Source of the DNA: Aquitalea aquatilis
GTDB lineage: Bacteria; Pseudomonadota; Gammaproteobacteria; Burkholderiales; Chromobacteriaceae
NCBI RefSeq assembly: GCF_005155025.1
Contig: NZ_CP039731.1
Location: 1,922,001 to 1,986,000, forward strand
DNA: 64,000 nt
Direction of reading: 5' to 3'
Each line of letters starts with the position of its first letter. Within the stretch, counting starts at the first letter, position 1. Positions 44,727-54,815 of the stretch are shown one piece after another. The position numbers and the translations under genes were made by a program. The notes beneath the pieces are model-generated. The model did not search any database. It saw only the letters and a list, made by a program, of their open reading frames with translations, and was not told where the DNA came from.

Positions 44727-44955
44727 ATTTTCCCCTTGTACGTCGCTGACGTTGCAGCCTGCTGCGGCTGGCGTATTGCCACAGGTTGGCAGGCGGCTGG
44801 TGCCCGGACGGGCTATTTTTGTGGCAGCGACTGCTGCTTGGTCTTTCTAGTTTTGTAGTTGCTGCCTTTGTCGAATGCAAAGGGGAATGGCAGGGCGATG
44901 TGTTTTATTTATTATTACTGGTCATGATTTTTTAAACATTGTTTCTTGTCGCAAT

Positions 44956-44981
44956 AAAAAAACCGGCCACCCGGGCCGGTT
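44956..44981 (-). terminator. Rho-independent terminator of the fdnGHI-fdhE operon
   Basis: On the minus strand AACCGGCC / GGCCGGTT with a 5-base loop followed by T5, about 20 bases past the fdhE stop. Confidence 0.9.
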
Positions 44982-45001
44982 GTTGATTGGCAGTAAGGTA
45001 T

Positions 45002-45922
45002 TCAGCCGGGAAACAGCAGCGGGTTAATGCCGCTGCGGGCAAAGCCCTGTTCTTCCAGCGCGGCATCCAGCGCCAGGCTGGCCAGGTCGTCCGCCACGGC
45101 CTCGGCCTGCTGATCCTTATCCAGTGACAGGATTTTCAGATAGCTGCCGCAATCGCCGCAGGATTCCCCGCGCACCGCCGCATGCTGGTCTTGCAGCGAC
45201 CAGTAGCCAATGTCGCGCGTTGCCTCGCAGTTGCTGCACTTTGCCCGTACCAGATGCCACTCGCTTTCGCACAGGCTGCAGTGCAGATAGCGCAGGCCGG
45301 CCTCATTGCCCTGATGCACGATGCTGGCCACCGGCGCGCTGGCGCACACCGGACACAGGTGGCGGGCATCGCCCGGCTCGGCCACGGCGGCGATTTTCAG
45401 CTGGCTGGCCAACTGGCTGAAGTACACCGACAAGGCCGCCCAGATGAAGGGTGCCTGGGCGCTGTCCACCGCCGCCAGATCACCCGACAACAGTGACTGG
45501 GCTGCCTTTTCATGTTGCTCTGCCGGTGCGGCCAGCAACTGCGTCAGCACCTGCTGCACGGCCGGACTGGCGCCATCCACCAGCTGTGTACACAGGGCCT
45601 GCAGCAATTGCCGCCATTGCCCGTCGCGTTGCCAGGCCATGGCACCCAGTGGTGGCAGGCCGTGCTCGGCGCACTGCTGGAAGTAGTCCTCCCGCGCGGG
45701 CAGCAACACCGGCTGGCTGTGTACCAGCTGGTGTTGTGCTTCGGCAATGCGGCTGGCCAGTTGCAGGTAATCGGCCATGACATGCCCTGCCGCCAGTTGC
45801 TGCAGCCGGGCCGCACGCTGACGATACAGCGTGGCTGGCTGCGGCAGCAGCAGCGGGGTGATGTCCAGGCTGGCCGCTTGCCGCTCTGCCAGCTGTTCTA
45901 CCGGCACAATGCGAATGCTCAT
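45002..45922 (-). CDS. fdhE: Formate dehydrogenase accessory protein FdhE
   Basis: 306-residue iron-binding (rubredoxin-like) protein needed to assemble membrane formate dehydrogenases. Four CxxC motifs are visible in the C-terminal half: CPVCAS, CSLCES, CSNCEA and CGDCGS. DARHLCPVCASAPVASIV and RYLHCSLCESEWHLVRAKCSNC are typical of the family. It overlaps fdnI by 4 bases, so the enzyme genes and maturation gene are made together. It acts in the cytoplasm on the Tat-dependent catalytic subunit before export. Confidence 0.93.
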   Translation of the reverse strand: MSIRIVPVEQLAERQAASLDITPLLLPQPATLYRQRAARLQQLAAGHVMADYLQLASRIAEAQHQLVHSQPVLLPAREDYFQQCAEHGLPPLGAMAWQRDGQWRQLLQALCTQLVDGASPAVQQVLTQLLAAPAEQHEKAAQSLLSGDLAAVDSAQAPFIWAALSVYFSQLASQLKIAAVAEPGDARHLCPVCASAPVASIVHQGNEAGLRYLHCSLCESEWHLVRAKCSNCEATRDIGYWSLQDQHAAVRGESCGDCGSYLKILSLDKDQQAEAVADDLASLALDAALEEQGFARSGINPLLFPG

Positions 45923-46548
45923 GGCTTGTTCTTGTCTCCTGTCATTTCGCGGTACCAGCGCGGGTGATGCTTCTTGGCCCAGGCATGGGTGACCACGCCC
46001 TCCACCATGGCGCGGATGGTGCCGCGCACCCAGATGGCGGCGTAGACATGCACGATGATGCCGGCAATCAGCGCCAGGGCGCTCCAGGCATGCAGCAGCA
46101 GGGCGACGCGGATCAGCTCGATGGGGAAGTAATAGGCAAAGTAGGGCCGCCAGATGATGACACCGGTACAGATCAACACCAGCAGGCAGCCGGTCATCAT
46201 CCAGAACATGCCTTTCTGGCCGCCGTTGTACTTGCCGGTATCGCCCACCTCATGGCCTGCCAGCACCGACTTCACCGATTTCATCCACTTGATGTCTTCC
46301 TTGTCGATGAAATTGTGATGCCAGTAACGGAAAAACTGGCGGGCAAAGCCGAGGAACATCAGCACCCCGACAAAGGGGTGCACGATGCGCGCCAGCTGCG
46401 GCGTGCCAAACACCCCGGTGAGCCAGAAGAAGGCCGGGTAGAAGAAGGCCAGGCCGGAAATGGCCAGCAGCACGAAACACAGCGCCACGATCCAGTGGTT
46501 GATGCGTTCTGCGGCACTGTAGCGCTTGATCAGCTTTTCCTTGCTCAT
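45919..46548 (-). CDS. fdnI: Formate dehydrogenase-N cytochrome b556 subunit
   Basis: 209-residue membrane subunit with four hydrophobic segments. Heme-ligand histidines are probably in [14 protein letters not shown] (His18), IVHPFVGVL and [21 protein letters not shown]. It takes electrons from FdnH and reduces quinone on the cytoplasmic side. It overlaps fdnH and fdhE by 4 bases each. FdnI and FdoI types cannot be told apart from the sequence alone. Confidence 0.95.
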   Translation of the reverse strand: MSKEKLIKRYSAAERINHWIVALCFVLLAISGLAFFYPAFFWLTGVFGTPQLARIVHPFVGVLMFLGFARQFFRYWHHNFIDKEDIKWMKSVKSVLAGHEVGDTGKYNGGQKGMFWMMTGCLLVLICTGVIIWRPYFAYYFPIELIRVALLLHAWSALALIAGIIVHVYAAIWVRGTIRAMVEGVVTHAWAKKHHPRWYREMTGDKNKP

Positions 46549-47420
46549 ACCTTGTCCTCCTCTTCTTCATCCTCGGCCTTGTTGGGGCCGACGCCGATGT
46601 AGTGGAAGAAGCCGAACAACACCGAAGCGGCCAGACCAATGGTGGACAGCGGCTTGAGTATGCCCTTCCACAGGCTGACCACCGGGCTGATCTGCGGGTC
46701 TTTTTTCAGTCCGTGGTACAGCTCGGGCTGGTCGGCATGGTGCAGCACATACATCACGTGCGTGCCGCCCACGCCTTGCGGATCGTACAGGCCGGCATTG
46801 GCATAGCCACGGGTTTTCAGCTCGTCCACCCGTTCCTGTGCGTATTCCTTCATGTCCTCCTTGCTGCCGAAGCGGATGGCCCCGGTCGGACAGGTTTTCA
46901 CACAGGCCGGCTCCTGGCCGACGCTTACCCGGTCGGAACACAAGGTGCACTTGTAGGCCTTGTTATCCTTCTGGTTGATGCGCGGCACATTGAAGGGACA
47001 GCCGGAAATGCAGTAGCCGCAGCCGATGCAGTGCTCGGACTGGAAGTCCACGATGCCGTTGGCGTACTGGATGATGGCACCGGGCGAGGGGCAGGCTTTC
47101 AGGCAGCCGGGGTCGGCGCAGTGCATGCAGCCGTCCTTGCGGATCAGCCATTCCAGCTTGCCGTTCTGCTCGGTTTCGCTGTAACGCATCACCGTCCAGC
47201 TTTCGGCGGACAGGTCGGCCGGGTTGTCGTACACCCCGACATTGCTGCCCACTTCGTCGCGCAGGTCATTCCACTCCGAACAGGCCACCTGACAGGCCTT
47301 GCAGCCGATGCAGGTGGTCACGTCGATCAGCTTGGCCACTTCCGCCTTGTGCTCGCGCGCAATCGGCGGCTGGGTAGGGCTGGCGGAGCGGCGCAGGATA
47401 TCTTGCGATTGCAGTGACAT
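46545..47420 (-). CDS. fdnH: Formate dehydrogenase-N iron-sulfur subunit
   Basis: 291-residue subunit with four [4Fe-4S] clusters: [45 protein letters not shown] and CTLCSDRV...[12 protein letters not shown]-terminal membrane helix (about 252-272, [20 protein letters not shown]) anchors it, as in E. coli FdnH. The acidic tail EDEEEED ends the protein. It links the molybdenum-cofactor subunit FdnG to the cytochrome b subunit; it starts 8 bases after fdnG. Confidence 0.97.
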   Translation of the reverse strand: MSLQSQDILRRSASPTQPPIAREHKAEVAKLIDVTTCIGCKACQVACSEWNDLRDEVGSNVGVYDNPADLSAESWTVMRYSETEQNGKLEWLIRKDGCMHCADPGCLKACPSPGAIIQYANGIVDFQSEHCIGCGYCISGCPFNVPRINQKDNKAYKCTLCSDRVSVGQEPACVKTCPTGAIRFGSKEDMKEYAQERVDELKTRGYANAGLYDPQGVGGTHVMYVLHHADQPELYHGLKKDPQISPVVSLWKGILKPLSTIGLAASVLFGFFHYIGVGPNKAEDEEEEDKV

Positions 47421-47428
47421 GGTCGCTC

Positions 47429-50400
47429 CTATGCTTTTTCAACGTTGACGAGGAAGGACTTGAACTCCGGCGTCTGGGTATTGGCATCCCCGACAAACGG
47501 CGTCAGCGTATTGGCAATAAAGCCCTTCTTGGTCAGTCCCTCAAAGCCCCAGTGAATCGGAATGCCGACATGGTGCACCGACTGGCCGTTCACCGGCATG
47601 GCCTTGATGCGCTTGGTCACCACCGCCCTGGCCTTGATATAGCCGCGCCGCGACGACACCTTGACCATGTCACCGTGGACGATGCCCTTTTCCCTGGCCA
47701 GTTCTTCGCCGATTTCCACGAACTGTTCCGGCTGCATGATGGCGTTGAGCCGCGCATGCTTGGTCCAGTAATGGAAATGCTCGGTCAGGCGGTAGGTGGT
47801 GGCGGCATAAGGGAACTGCTGATGCTGGCCCAGTTGCTCCTTGTCGCCCTTGAACAGCCGCGCTGCCGGGTTGGAAATCACCTTGGGATGCAGCGGGTTG
47901 GTACCCAGCGGCGTCTCAAACGGCTCGTAATGCTCGGGGAAGGGGCCTTCGGCCATCTTGTCCAGCGCAAACAGTCGTCCCAGACCTTCCGGCTGCATGA
48001 TGAAGGGGCCCATGGCGCTGCCTGGCGGCTCGTCGGCCTTGAAGTCAGGCACATCCACGCCCACCCACTTTTCGCCATTCCACTTGATCAGCGTGCGCTT
48101 CTTGTCCCATGGCGTGCCATCGGGTTTGCAGGAGGCGCGGTTGTACAGGATGCGGCGGTTGGCCGGCCAGGCCCAGGCCCAGCCCAGGGTGTTGCCAAGG
48201 CCGGATGGGTCGCTGTTGTCGCGCCGCGCCATCTGGTTGCCAGCCTGGGTCCAGCTGCCGGCAAAAATCCAGCAACCGGACGCGGTGCTGCCATCGGCCT
48301 GCAGCAGGGCAAAGCCGGGCAATAGCTCGCCCTTTTTCGCCAGCGTCTGGCCGGGGTTTTTCGGATCGGGCAGATCAGCCAGCGCCTTGCCGTTCAGCTC
48401 CTTGGCCAGCTCTTCCGGCTTGGGCTCGTGCGGGTCGCCATAAGCCCAGGACAGGCTGTTGATGGCATCCGGGAAGGTGCCGCCGTCCTTGGCGTACATG
48501 GCCTTGAGCTTGAGGAAGATGCCGGCGAGGATTTGCGGGTCAGTCAGTGCCTGGCCCGGTCCTTCCGCACCTTTCCAGTGCCATTGCAGCCAGCGGCCGG
48601 AGTTGACGATGGAGCCGTCTTCCTCGGCAAAGCAGGTGGTGGGCAGCCGGAACACTTCGGTGTGGATCTTGGCCGGATCGACATCGTTCTGCTCGCCGTG
48701 GTCCTGCCAGAAGGTGGAGGTTTCCGTGGTCAGCGGGTCCATGATCACCAGGAACTTCAATCGCGACAGGGATTCCACGATCTTGTTCTTGTTGGGGAAG
48801 GACGCCACCGGGTTGAAGCCCTGGCAGAAATAGCCATTCACCTTGCCCTGATGCATCAGCTCGAAGTACTGCAGCACATCGTAGCCCTTGTCCCACTTGG
48901 GCAGCAGGTCATAACCCCAGCTGTTGTCTGCCGTCGCCTTGTCGCCCCACATGGCTTTCATGAAGGAAACAAAGAACTTGGGATAGTTCTGCCAGTAGTT
49001 CATCTGGCCATCGGCCAGCGGCTTGCTGGTGTACTTGTCCAGATAGGATGACAGCGTCGGCTCTTTCTCCGACGGCATGGTCATGTAGCCAGGCAGATTG
49101 GTCGACAGCAGGCCCAGGTCGGTCAGCCCCTGGATATTGGAGTGACCGCGCAAGGCGTTGATGCCACCACCGGCCATGCCCATATTGCCCAGCAACAGCT
49201 GGATCATCGCCATGGTGCGAATGTTTTGCGCACCGATGGAGTGCTGGGTCCAGCCCAGGGCATACAGGAAGGAGGTGGTCTTGTCCGCTGCGCTGGTTTC
49301 TGCCAGGTGTGCGCAAATGGCCTGGAAGGCTTCTTTGGGCGTGCCGCAGATATTGGTCACCACGTCGTCGGTATAGCGCGACACATGCTGTTTCAGCAGA
49401 TTGATCACGCAACGCGGGTCGCTCAGCGTGTCATCGCGTTTGGCCATGCCTTGCTCGTCCAGCTGGTAGGCCCAGGTGGATTTGTCGTATTTGCGCTTTT
49501 CCGCGTCATAGCCGCTGAACAGGCCGTCTTCAAAGCTGAAGTCCGGGTGCACCAGCAGTGCCGCATTGGTGTAGGCGAGCGTGTATTCCTTGTTGTATTT
49601 GCCGGTTTCCAGCAAATAGCGAATCACGCCGGACAGCAGGGTGATGTCCGTGCCGGTGCGGATAGGCGCGTAGAAGTCCGCCACCGAGGCGGTACGGGTA
49701 AAGCGCGGGTCGATGACCAGCAGCTTGGCCTTGTTGCGGGTCTTGGCCTCAATGGCCCAGCGGAAGCCAACCGGGTGTGCTTCGGCGGCATTGCCACCCA
49801 TCACCACGATCAGATTGGCGTTCTTGATGTCGACCCAATGGTTTGTCATGGCACCGCGACCAAATGTTGGGGCAAGACTTGCCACCGTTGGTCCGTGTCA
49901 TACACGCGCCTGATTGTCGACAGCCAGCATGCCCAGGCTGCGGGTAAATTTGTGGGTCAGCCAGCCAGCTTCATTGCTGGAGGCAGACGCAGCGAGAAAA
50001 CCGGTGGACAGCCAGCGGTTCACCGTCACGCCATCGGCGTTCTTTTCGATGAAGTTGGCATCGCGGTCCTGCTTGACGTGCTTGGCGATGCGCGCAAAAG
50101 CCTCGTCCCAGCTAAGGCGTTTCCACTCGTTGCTGCCGGCTTCGCGGACTTCCGGATATTTCAGGCGATTAGGGCTGTGGATGAAGTCCACCAGGCCGGC
50201 CCCCTTGGGGCAGAGCGCGCCACGATTGACCGGATGATCCGGATCGCCTTCGATGTGAAAAATTTCGGACTTGGCGTTTTTGGCACCATCGCCCAGGCTG
50301 TACATGAGAATGCCACAGCCTACCGAGCAGTACGGACAGGTGTTGCGGGTTTCACTGGCGCGCATCAGCTTGTAGCTGCGCACATCAGCCATTGCCTTTT

Positions 50401-50485
50401 CCGGCAATAAACCCAGCGTTGCAATCGTGGAACCTGCCATACCCCCGGCGCACAGCTTGAAGAACTGCCGCCGATTGACCTGCAT
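47429..50485 (-). CDS. fdnG: Formate dehydrogenase-N major subunit, selenoprotein (UGA codon read as Sec196)
   Basis: 1018-residue molybdopterin/tungstopterin catalytic subunit oxidising formate in the periplasm. A twin-arginine signal ([12 protein letters not shown]) starts at Met 50485, chosen because GGAGA lies upstream; residues upstream are spurious. The [4Fe-4S] motif CPYCSVGCG and [10 protein letters not shown] follow. The frame contains a TGA at 49900-49898; read as selenocysteine it gives [19 protein letters not shown], identical in context to E. coli FdnG, and lies at codon 196, the same as there. A hairpin with AGUCU loop follows. Without recoding the gene would seem split in two. 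First gene of fdnGHI-fdhE. Confidence 0.97.
49861..49897 (-). promoter_or_regulatory. SECIS element of fdnG
   Basis: After the UGA at 49900-49898 the mRNA folds GGCA-AGUCU-UGCC (49883-49871), 14 bases downstream, with outer weak pairing of GUG to CCC. The loop with a GU step fits the bacterial SECIS recognised by SelB. Confidence 0.8.
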
Positions 50486-50684
50486 GGGGTCTCCTTCATG
50501 GGGAATGTTGACTGACTTTCCGCTCTGGTCGTCAAATGCAGCAATATGCTTGCTCGACGCCAATACCGGGCAGAAAGACGGGTCTGGCCAATCTGTGAGA
50601 GTTGTCGCCTGACCCCATTATCGTCAGCAATTTCTGTAAGCTCAAATAGCGAGTGACAATGAAACCCCTAAAAAATCCTAATCC

Positions 50685-51503
50685 ATGACCGATTCCGCTC
50701 TCGAAGGCTTTGATATCTCCAGCAATATTGCCCGAATCCAGTGGCAGGAGGCACAGCCCATGCTGCACCAGGCCGATGTCCTGGCCTGCGAAGTGCCGGT
50801 GGCACTGGTCTACAACGGTCTGGCGCATGTGGTGATGATGGCCAGCCCGCAGCAACTGGAAGATTTTGCCCGTGGTTTCTCGCTGGCCGAGGGCATTGCC
50901 CGGCAGGTCAGCGATATCTACGACATCGAAGTACGCAACGCCGCCAGCGGCATCGAGGTGCATGTCGAGCTGGCCACGGCCTGCTTTGCCGCCCTCAAGG
51001 AGCGCCGCCGCCAACTGGCCGGCCGTACCGGCTGCGGCCTGTGCGGTGTGGAGCAACTGGCAGAAATCTTTCGTCCCTTGCCCGCTTTGCCGGATACGGT
51101 AAGGCTGGGTTGGCCAGCGCTGAAGCGGGCGCTGCAGGCGCTGCCCGAGCGGCAAACCCTGTCGCAGCAGACCGGCTGCGTCCACGCGGCCGCCTGGCTT
51201 GATCTGCAAGGCAGCTTGCTGAAGGTGTGCGAGGACGTTGGCCGGCATGTTGCGCTGGACAAGCTGATCGGCCGGCGGGCCATCAGTGACTGGGGCGCGG
51301 GCGTGGCACTGGTGACCAGCCGCGCCAGCTACGAAATGGTGCAAAAGGCTGCTGCTGCCGGCATTGAAATCCTGGTGGCGGTTGCCGCCCCCACCGCGCT
51401 GGCGGTGCAAATGGCCGAACAGTACGGCCTTACCCTGCTGGGTTTTGCCCGGCCGGGCAGGGTGAATGTCTACACCCATCCGCAGCGGCTATTGGCTGGC
51501 TGA
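50685..51503 (+). CDS. fdhD: Formate dehydrogenase accessory sulfurtransferase FdhD
   Basis: 272-residue FdhD, which moves sulfur from IscS to the molybdenum cofactor of formate dehydrogenase. The CxxC loop [10 protein letters not shown] (near residue 115), [26 protein letters not shown] and [15 protein letters not shown] are diagnostic. It is divergent from fdnG with 199 bases between, which should hold both promoters. The ATG at 50685 has no obvious ribosome site, but alignment memory of the family supports this start. Confidence 0.95.
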   Translation: MTDSALEGFDISSNIARIQWQEAQPMLHQADVLACEVPVALVYNGLAHVVMMASPQQLEDFARGFSLAEGIARQVSDIYDIEVRNAASGIEVHVELATACFAALKERRRQLAGRTGCGLCGVEQLAEIFRPLPALPDTVRLGWPALKRALQALPERQTLSQQTGCVHAAAWLDLQGSLLKVCEDVGRHVALDKLIGRRAISDWGAGVALVTSRASYEMVQKAAAAGIEILVAVAAPTALAVQMAEQYGLTLLGFARPGRVNVYTHPQRLLAG

Positions 51504-51720
51504 GCCAGCGGCTGTCACGGCTGGCCAGCTTGTGGCAGATGGACGGGGCGGCCAGGCAGATTCCAGCTGTGCTTCAGCAGCGGCTGATAGCCGCGTGGCC
51601 GCGATTTGTTGCATTGCGCAAAGGCAGATGGGCATTGTCGAACAATGGCCTTGCTTTTATGGCGAAGATCGGGCCAGAATCGAAGTCCGACATATCAACC
51701 TTTCTATATAAGAAGCAAGC

Positions 51721-52947
51721 ATGGCACTCATCGTACAAAAGTACGGCGGTACCTCGATGGGCTCTGCGGAGCGCATCAAGAACGTGGCCCGCCGTGTCGC
51801 CAAATGGAAAGCGCAGGGACATGATGTCGTAGTAGTGGTATCTGCCATGAGCGGCGAAACCAACCGACTGATTGCCCTTGCCAAAGAGATCCAGGCCTAT
51901 CCGGACCCGCGCGAGCTGGACGTGATCATTTCCACCGGCGAACAAGTCACCATCGGCCTCCTGGCCATGGCACTCAAGGAAATTGGCGTCGACGCCAAGA
52001 GCTACTGTGGCTGGCAAGTGCGCGTCACCACCGACGACTCGCACAACAAGGCACGTATTCAATCCATCGACGAAGCCGCCATGCGGACAGACCTCGCGGC
52101 CGGTTCGGTCGTGGTGGTGGCAGGCTTCCAGGGCATTGATGAAAACGGCAACATCACCACGCTGGGTCGTGGTGGTTCCGACACTTCCGCCGTGGCGCTG
52201 GCCGCTGCGCTGAAGGCCGACGAATGCCAGATCTACACCGATGTCGACGGTGTCTACACCACCGATCCGCGCGTCGTGCCGGATGCCCGCCGTCTCAAGA
52301 CCATTACCTTCGAGGAAATGATCGAGATGGCCTCGCTGGGCTCCAAGGTATTGCAGATCCGTTCGGTGGAATTCGCCGGGAAATACAAGGTACGTCTGCG
52401 TGTACTGTCCAGCTTCGAAGAGGAAGGGGAAGGCACGCTGATTACGTTCGAGGAAGATGAAAACATGGAAAAGGCCGTAGTTGCAGGCATCGCGTTTGAC
52501 CGTAACGAAGCACGCATCAATGTGAAGGGCGTACCCGACAAGCCGGGCATCGCTTACCAGATTCTGGGCCCGATTGCCGATGCCAACATCGAAGTCGACA
52601 TGATCATCCAGAACGTGGGCGAAAACGGCACGACCGATTTCTCCTTCACCGTGCCGCGCGGCGAATTCCCGCGCACCATGGACATCCTGCGCGAAGTGCA
52701 AACCCATATCGGCGCCGCCAAGATCGATGCCGACGACAAGGTAGCCAAGATCTCCATCGTCGGCGTGGGCATGCGCTCGCACTGTGGCGTGGCCTCCACC
52801 ATGTTCCGCACCCTGGCGGAAGAGGGCATCAATATCCAGATGATTTCCACTTCGGAAATCAAGGTATCGGTGCTGGTGGACGAGAAATACCTGGAGCTGG
52901 GCGTGCGCGTTCTGCACAAGGTATTTGGTCTGGATCAGCCGGCATAA
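51721..52947 (+). CDS. lysC: Aspartate kinase
   Basis: 408-residue monofunctional aspartokinase, first enzyme of the aspartate family (Lys, Thr, Met). KYGGTSMGSAERIKNVA starts at residue 7 (nucleotide and aspartate binding), FQGIDENGNITTLGRGGSDTSA follows, and two ACT domains form the C-terminal third (ARINVKGVPDKPGIAYQILG; KISIVGVGMRSHCGVASTMF), so it is likely feedback-inhibited by lysine and threonine. The upstream 217 bases show no lysine riboswitch that I can identify. Same pathway as hom and thrC 35 kb away; the tRNA cluster follows. Confidence 0.96.
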   Translation: MALIVQKYGGTSMGSAERIKNVARRVAKWKAQGHDVVVVVSAMSGETNRLIALAKEIQAYPDPRELDVIISTGEQVTIGLLAMALKEIGVDAKSYCGWQVRVTTDDSHNKARIQSIDEAAMRTDLAAGSVVVVAGFQGIDENGNITTLGRGGSDTSAVALAAALKADECQIYTDVDGVYTTDPRVVPDARRLKTITFEEMIEMASLGSKVLQIRSVEFAGKYKVRLRVLSSFEEEGEGTLITFEEDENMEKAVVAGIAFDRNEARINVKGVPDKPGIAYQILGPIADANIEVDMIIQNVGENGTTDFSFTVPRGEFPRTMDILREVQTHIGAAKIDADDKVAKISIVGVGMRSHCGVASTMFRTLAEEGINIQMISTSEIKVSVLVDEKYLELGVRVLHKVFGLDQPA

Positions 52948-52963
52948 TTTTTTAGGTAGATGC

Positions 52964-52992
52964 TTGACAGGGCGCGCCAGCTTGCTTAATAT
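52964..52992 (+). promoter_or_regulatory. Sigma-70 promoter of the tRNA cluster
   Basis: TTGACA (52964-52969), 17-base spacer, TAATAT (52987-52992), then a G+C-rich discriminator GGCGCTCTC before the tRNA-Ser. This is the best sigma-70 promoter in the window and fits growth-rate/stringent control. Confidence 0.85.
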
Positions 52993-53006
52993 GGCGCTCT
53001 CTGAAC

Positions 53007-53100
53007 GGAGAAATGGCCGAGTGGTCGAAGGCACTTCCCTGCTAAGGAAGCATACGGGCTTAAACCTGTATCGAGGGTTCGAATCCCTCTTTCTCCGCCA
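53007..53100 (+). tRNA. tRNA-Ser (GCT)
   Basis: 94 bases including encoded CCA. Acceptor GGAGAAA pairs with TTTCTCC, anticodon loop CTGCTAA gives GCT, long variable arm TACGGGCTTAAACCTGTA typical of tRNA-Ser. Confidence 0.97.
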
Positions 53101-53106
53101 GAATCT

Positions 53107-53183
53107 GCACCCGTAGCTCAGTTGGATAGAGTATTTGGCTACGAACCAAAGGGTCGGGCGTTCGAATCGCTCCGGGTGCACCA
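53107..53183 (+). tRNA. tRNA-Arg (ACG)
   Basis: 77 bases including CCA. Acceptor GCACCCG with CGGGTGC, anticodon loop CTACGAA (ACG, A34 read as inosine after editing), TTCGAATC T-arm. Confidence 0.97.
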
Positions 53184-53185
53184 AA

Positions 53186-53260
53186 GTCCCTATAGTTTAG
53201 CGGTTAGAACACCGCCCTTTCACGGCGGTAGCCGGGGTTCGATTCCCCGTGGGGACGCCA
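53186..53260 (+). tRNA. tRNA-Glu (TTC)
   Basis: 75 bases including CCA, 2 bases after the tRNA-Arg. Acceptor GTCCCTA / (T)GGGGAC, anticodon loop CTTTCAC gives TTC, GGTTCGATTCC T-arm. Confidence 0.97.
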
Positions 53261-53272
53261 GGATTCAAGATC

Positions 53273-53299
53273 AAGCCCAGTCGCAAGACTGGGCTTTTT
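53273..53299 (+). terminator. Terminator of the tRNA cluster
   Basis: AAGCCCAGTC / GACTGGGCTT with GCAA tetraloop and T5, 13 bases past tRNA-Glu. Confidence 0.92.
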
Positions 53300-53398
53300 C
53301 GTTTCTGTTTTCCTTTTCCCTGTTGCGGTATTCCTGCCGTACGTGTTTCCTTCCAGTTCGGCAAGCAGACCATACATGGCCTGCTTGCCTGATCATCG

Positions 53399-54616
53399 CT
53401 ATTGCCGTGCCATGCAGGCCTGGTAGCGCACATTCACCTTGTCGGCAAACCATTGTGTGGTCAGCTTGCGGCTGATTTTCGGGCTGTGCAGGTCGATCTG
53501 CGGCATGCGTTCGCGTGGCTGGGGCTTGCCGGCCTGCTTGTCTGCCAGTGCAAACAGCTTGCGGTACAGCTCGCTTTGCGCAAAGGCGCTGTTCTTCTCC
53601 TGCTGCAAATCCCGTTCGATCTCGCCTTGTTTCATGTCCAGTTTTGTCTTGAGTTCCAGCAGCGCCCGGTAGCTGCTGCCACTGGCCTGTTTGCCGCTAT
53701 AGCTGAGCAAATCGCCATCCAGTGCCAGCTTGCGGCCGGTGAGCTGGCTGAGCGCGGCCTGGAATGCCGCATTGCGGCTGCTGTAGCGCCCGGCATTGAA
53801 GTCGGCGAAGCGATAGCGCATGTCCTGATAGGGAGCCGGGTATTGCAGCAGGATGGCGCTGCCAAAATACACGCCGCCACGGCGGGTGAAGACGTCATTG
53901 CGGATGCTGTTGCCGGTCTGGTAAGGATAGGGCCAGATTTTGACGTGGGCTTCGGCAAACTCCACGCTTACCTGCATCGGCCCGCCGGTGCGAATGGGGT
54001 TCTTCATATTCATCGGCAGCCCCAGCTTGCTGGCTTCGGCTGACATGTCTTCGAATAACAGATTCATCTCGCGCTCGGTGCGCAGATTGTCTATGCGTGA
54101 TTTGTAGCTTTTGCCATTGGGCGAGGTTTTCAGCAGGGCGGCTTTGACCACCGGCAGCGGTACCAGGTATTTGTTGGCACGCTCGCCGATCTTGCCCCAG
54201 ACAATGGCTGGCAGATTAGGCACGCCGGGGTCGCCTTGCCAGCTGGATTCCTGCTCGATCACCGCGGCTACGGCGCAGAAATTGTCGGCTCGGTAGGGGA
54301 GCTTGAGTGCGGTAAAGGCACTCAGGATGTCATTGTTCCAGCCCTGGCGATCACCGATGCCAGGTGGCAGCAGGCGGTTCAACAAGGTGCGTGCCTGGCT
54401 TTCTGTCAGCGGTGCTTTGCTGCCGGGGGGAGTGACCGGGCTGATAGTGACGGGTGGGGTGACTGGCGGGGGAGTGGTCACAACCGTGGCGGCGGGCTCG
54501 CTGGCTGCGGTAGGGATAACGGGTGCAGGTACTGGTACGGGGGCCAGATTTGTCGGCGTGGTGCTACAGGCGCAAAGCCCGGCTAGCAGCGCCAGGCTGA
54601 AAAGATGACGGGTCAT
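53399..54616 (-). CDS. DUF1615-family lipoprotein
   Basis: 405-residue lipoprotein of the DUF1615 family, function unknown. The signal peptide (RHLFSLALLAGLCAC, residues 3-17) has a lipobox-like LCAC before Cys17. A Pro/Val/Thr-rich linker (about 22-75) is followed by the conserved domain starting ARTLLNRLLPPGIGDRQGW. The CAVAAVIEQESSWQ region looks like the glutamate-containing part of soluble lytic transglycosylases, so cell-wall lysis is possible but unproven. Start at 54616; residues upstream are not signal-like. Convergent with the tRNA cluster. Confidence 0.82.
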   Translation of the reverse strand: MTRHLFSLALLAGLCACSTTPTNLAPVPVPAPVIPTAASEPAATVVTTPPPVTPPVTISPVTPPGSKAPLTESQARTLLNRLLPPGIGDRQGWNNDILSAFTALKLPYRADNFCAVAAVIEQESSWQGDPGVPNLPAIVWGKIGERANKYLVPLPVVKAALLKTSPNGKSYKSRIDNLRTEREMNLLFEDMSAEASKLGLPMNMKNPIRTGGPMQVSVEFAEAHVKIWPYPYQTGNSIRNDVFTRRGGVYFGSAILLQYPAPYQDMRYRFADFNAGRYSSRNAAFQAALSQLTGRKLALDGDLLSYSGKQASGSSYRALLELKTKLDMKQGEIERDLQQEKNSAFAQSELYRKLFALADKQAGKPQPRERMPQIDLHSPKISRKLTTQWFADKVNVRYQACMARQ

Positions 54617-54673
54617 ACGGATAAAGTCCAAGAGGCCAAGCCGAGACCTTAGGCTATCTGCGCCGGTGCGGCA

Positions 54674-54704
54674 ATGCTTGCAGTCTTGCCGTATCGGCAA
54701 GCAT
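54674..54704. repeat. Overlapping palindromes between DUF1615 and ghrA genes
   Basis: ATGCTTGC (54674-54681) and GCAAGCAT (54697-54704) are inverted; within them CTTGCC (54685-54690) and GGCAAG (54696-54701) form a second hairpin. The two cannot form together. No protein is known to bind it. Confidence 0.4.
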
Positions 54705-54815
54705 GGGCCGCTCAGGCAGGAAAATGCTGTTGCTGGCCGCGCTGTTATTTACAATGCATGACCGGGCCGGCGCAAACATCAGCGCCCAGCAACAAGCCAC
54801 AGGTGGGAGAGACCG

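Noticed and set aside
47429-50563. fdnG as two separate genes or a pseudogene
   Set aside because: The only break is a TGA at the known Sec position, the downstream part continues the family without loss, and selA, selB and selC are present.
50486-50563. N-terminal extension of fdnG
   Set aside because: The ATG at 50485 has a good ribosome site and starts the Tat signal directly.
51504-51720. Lysine riboswitch before lysC
   Set aside because: I could not find the conserved lysine-riboswitch core; the stretch has no clear multi-stem pattern.
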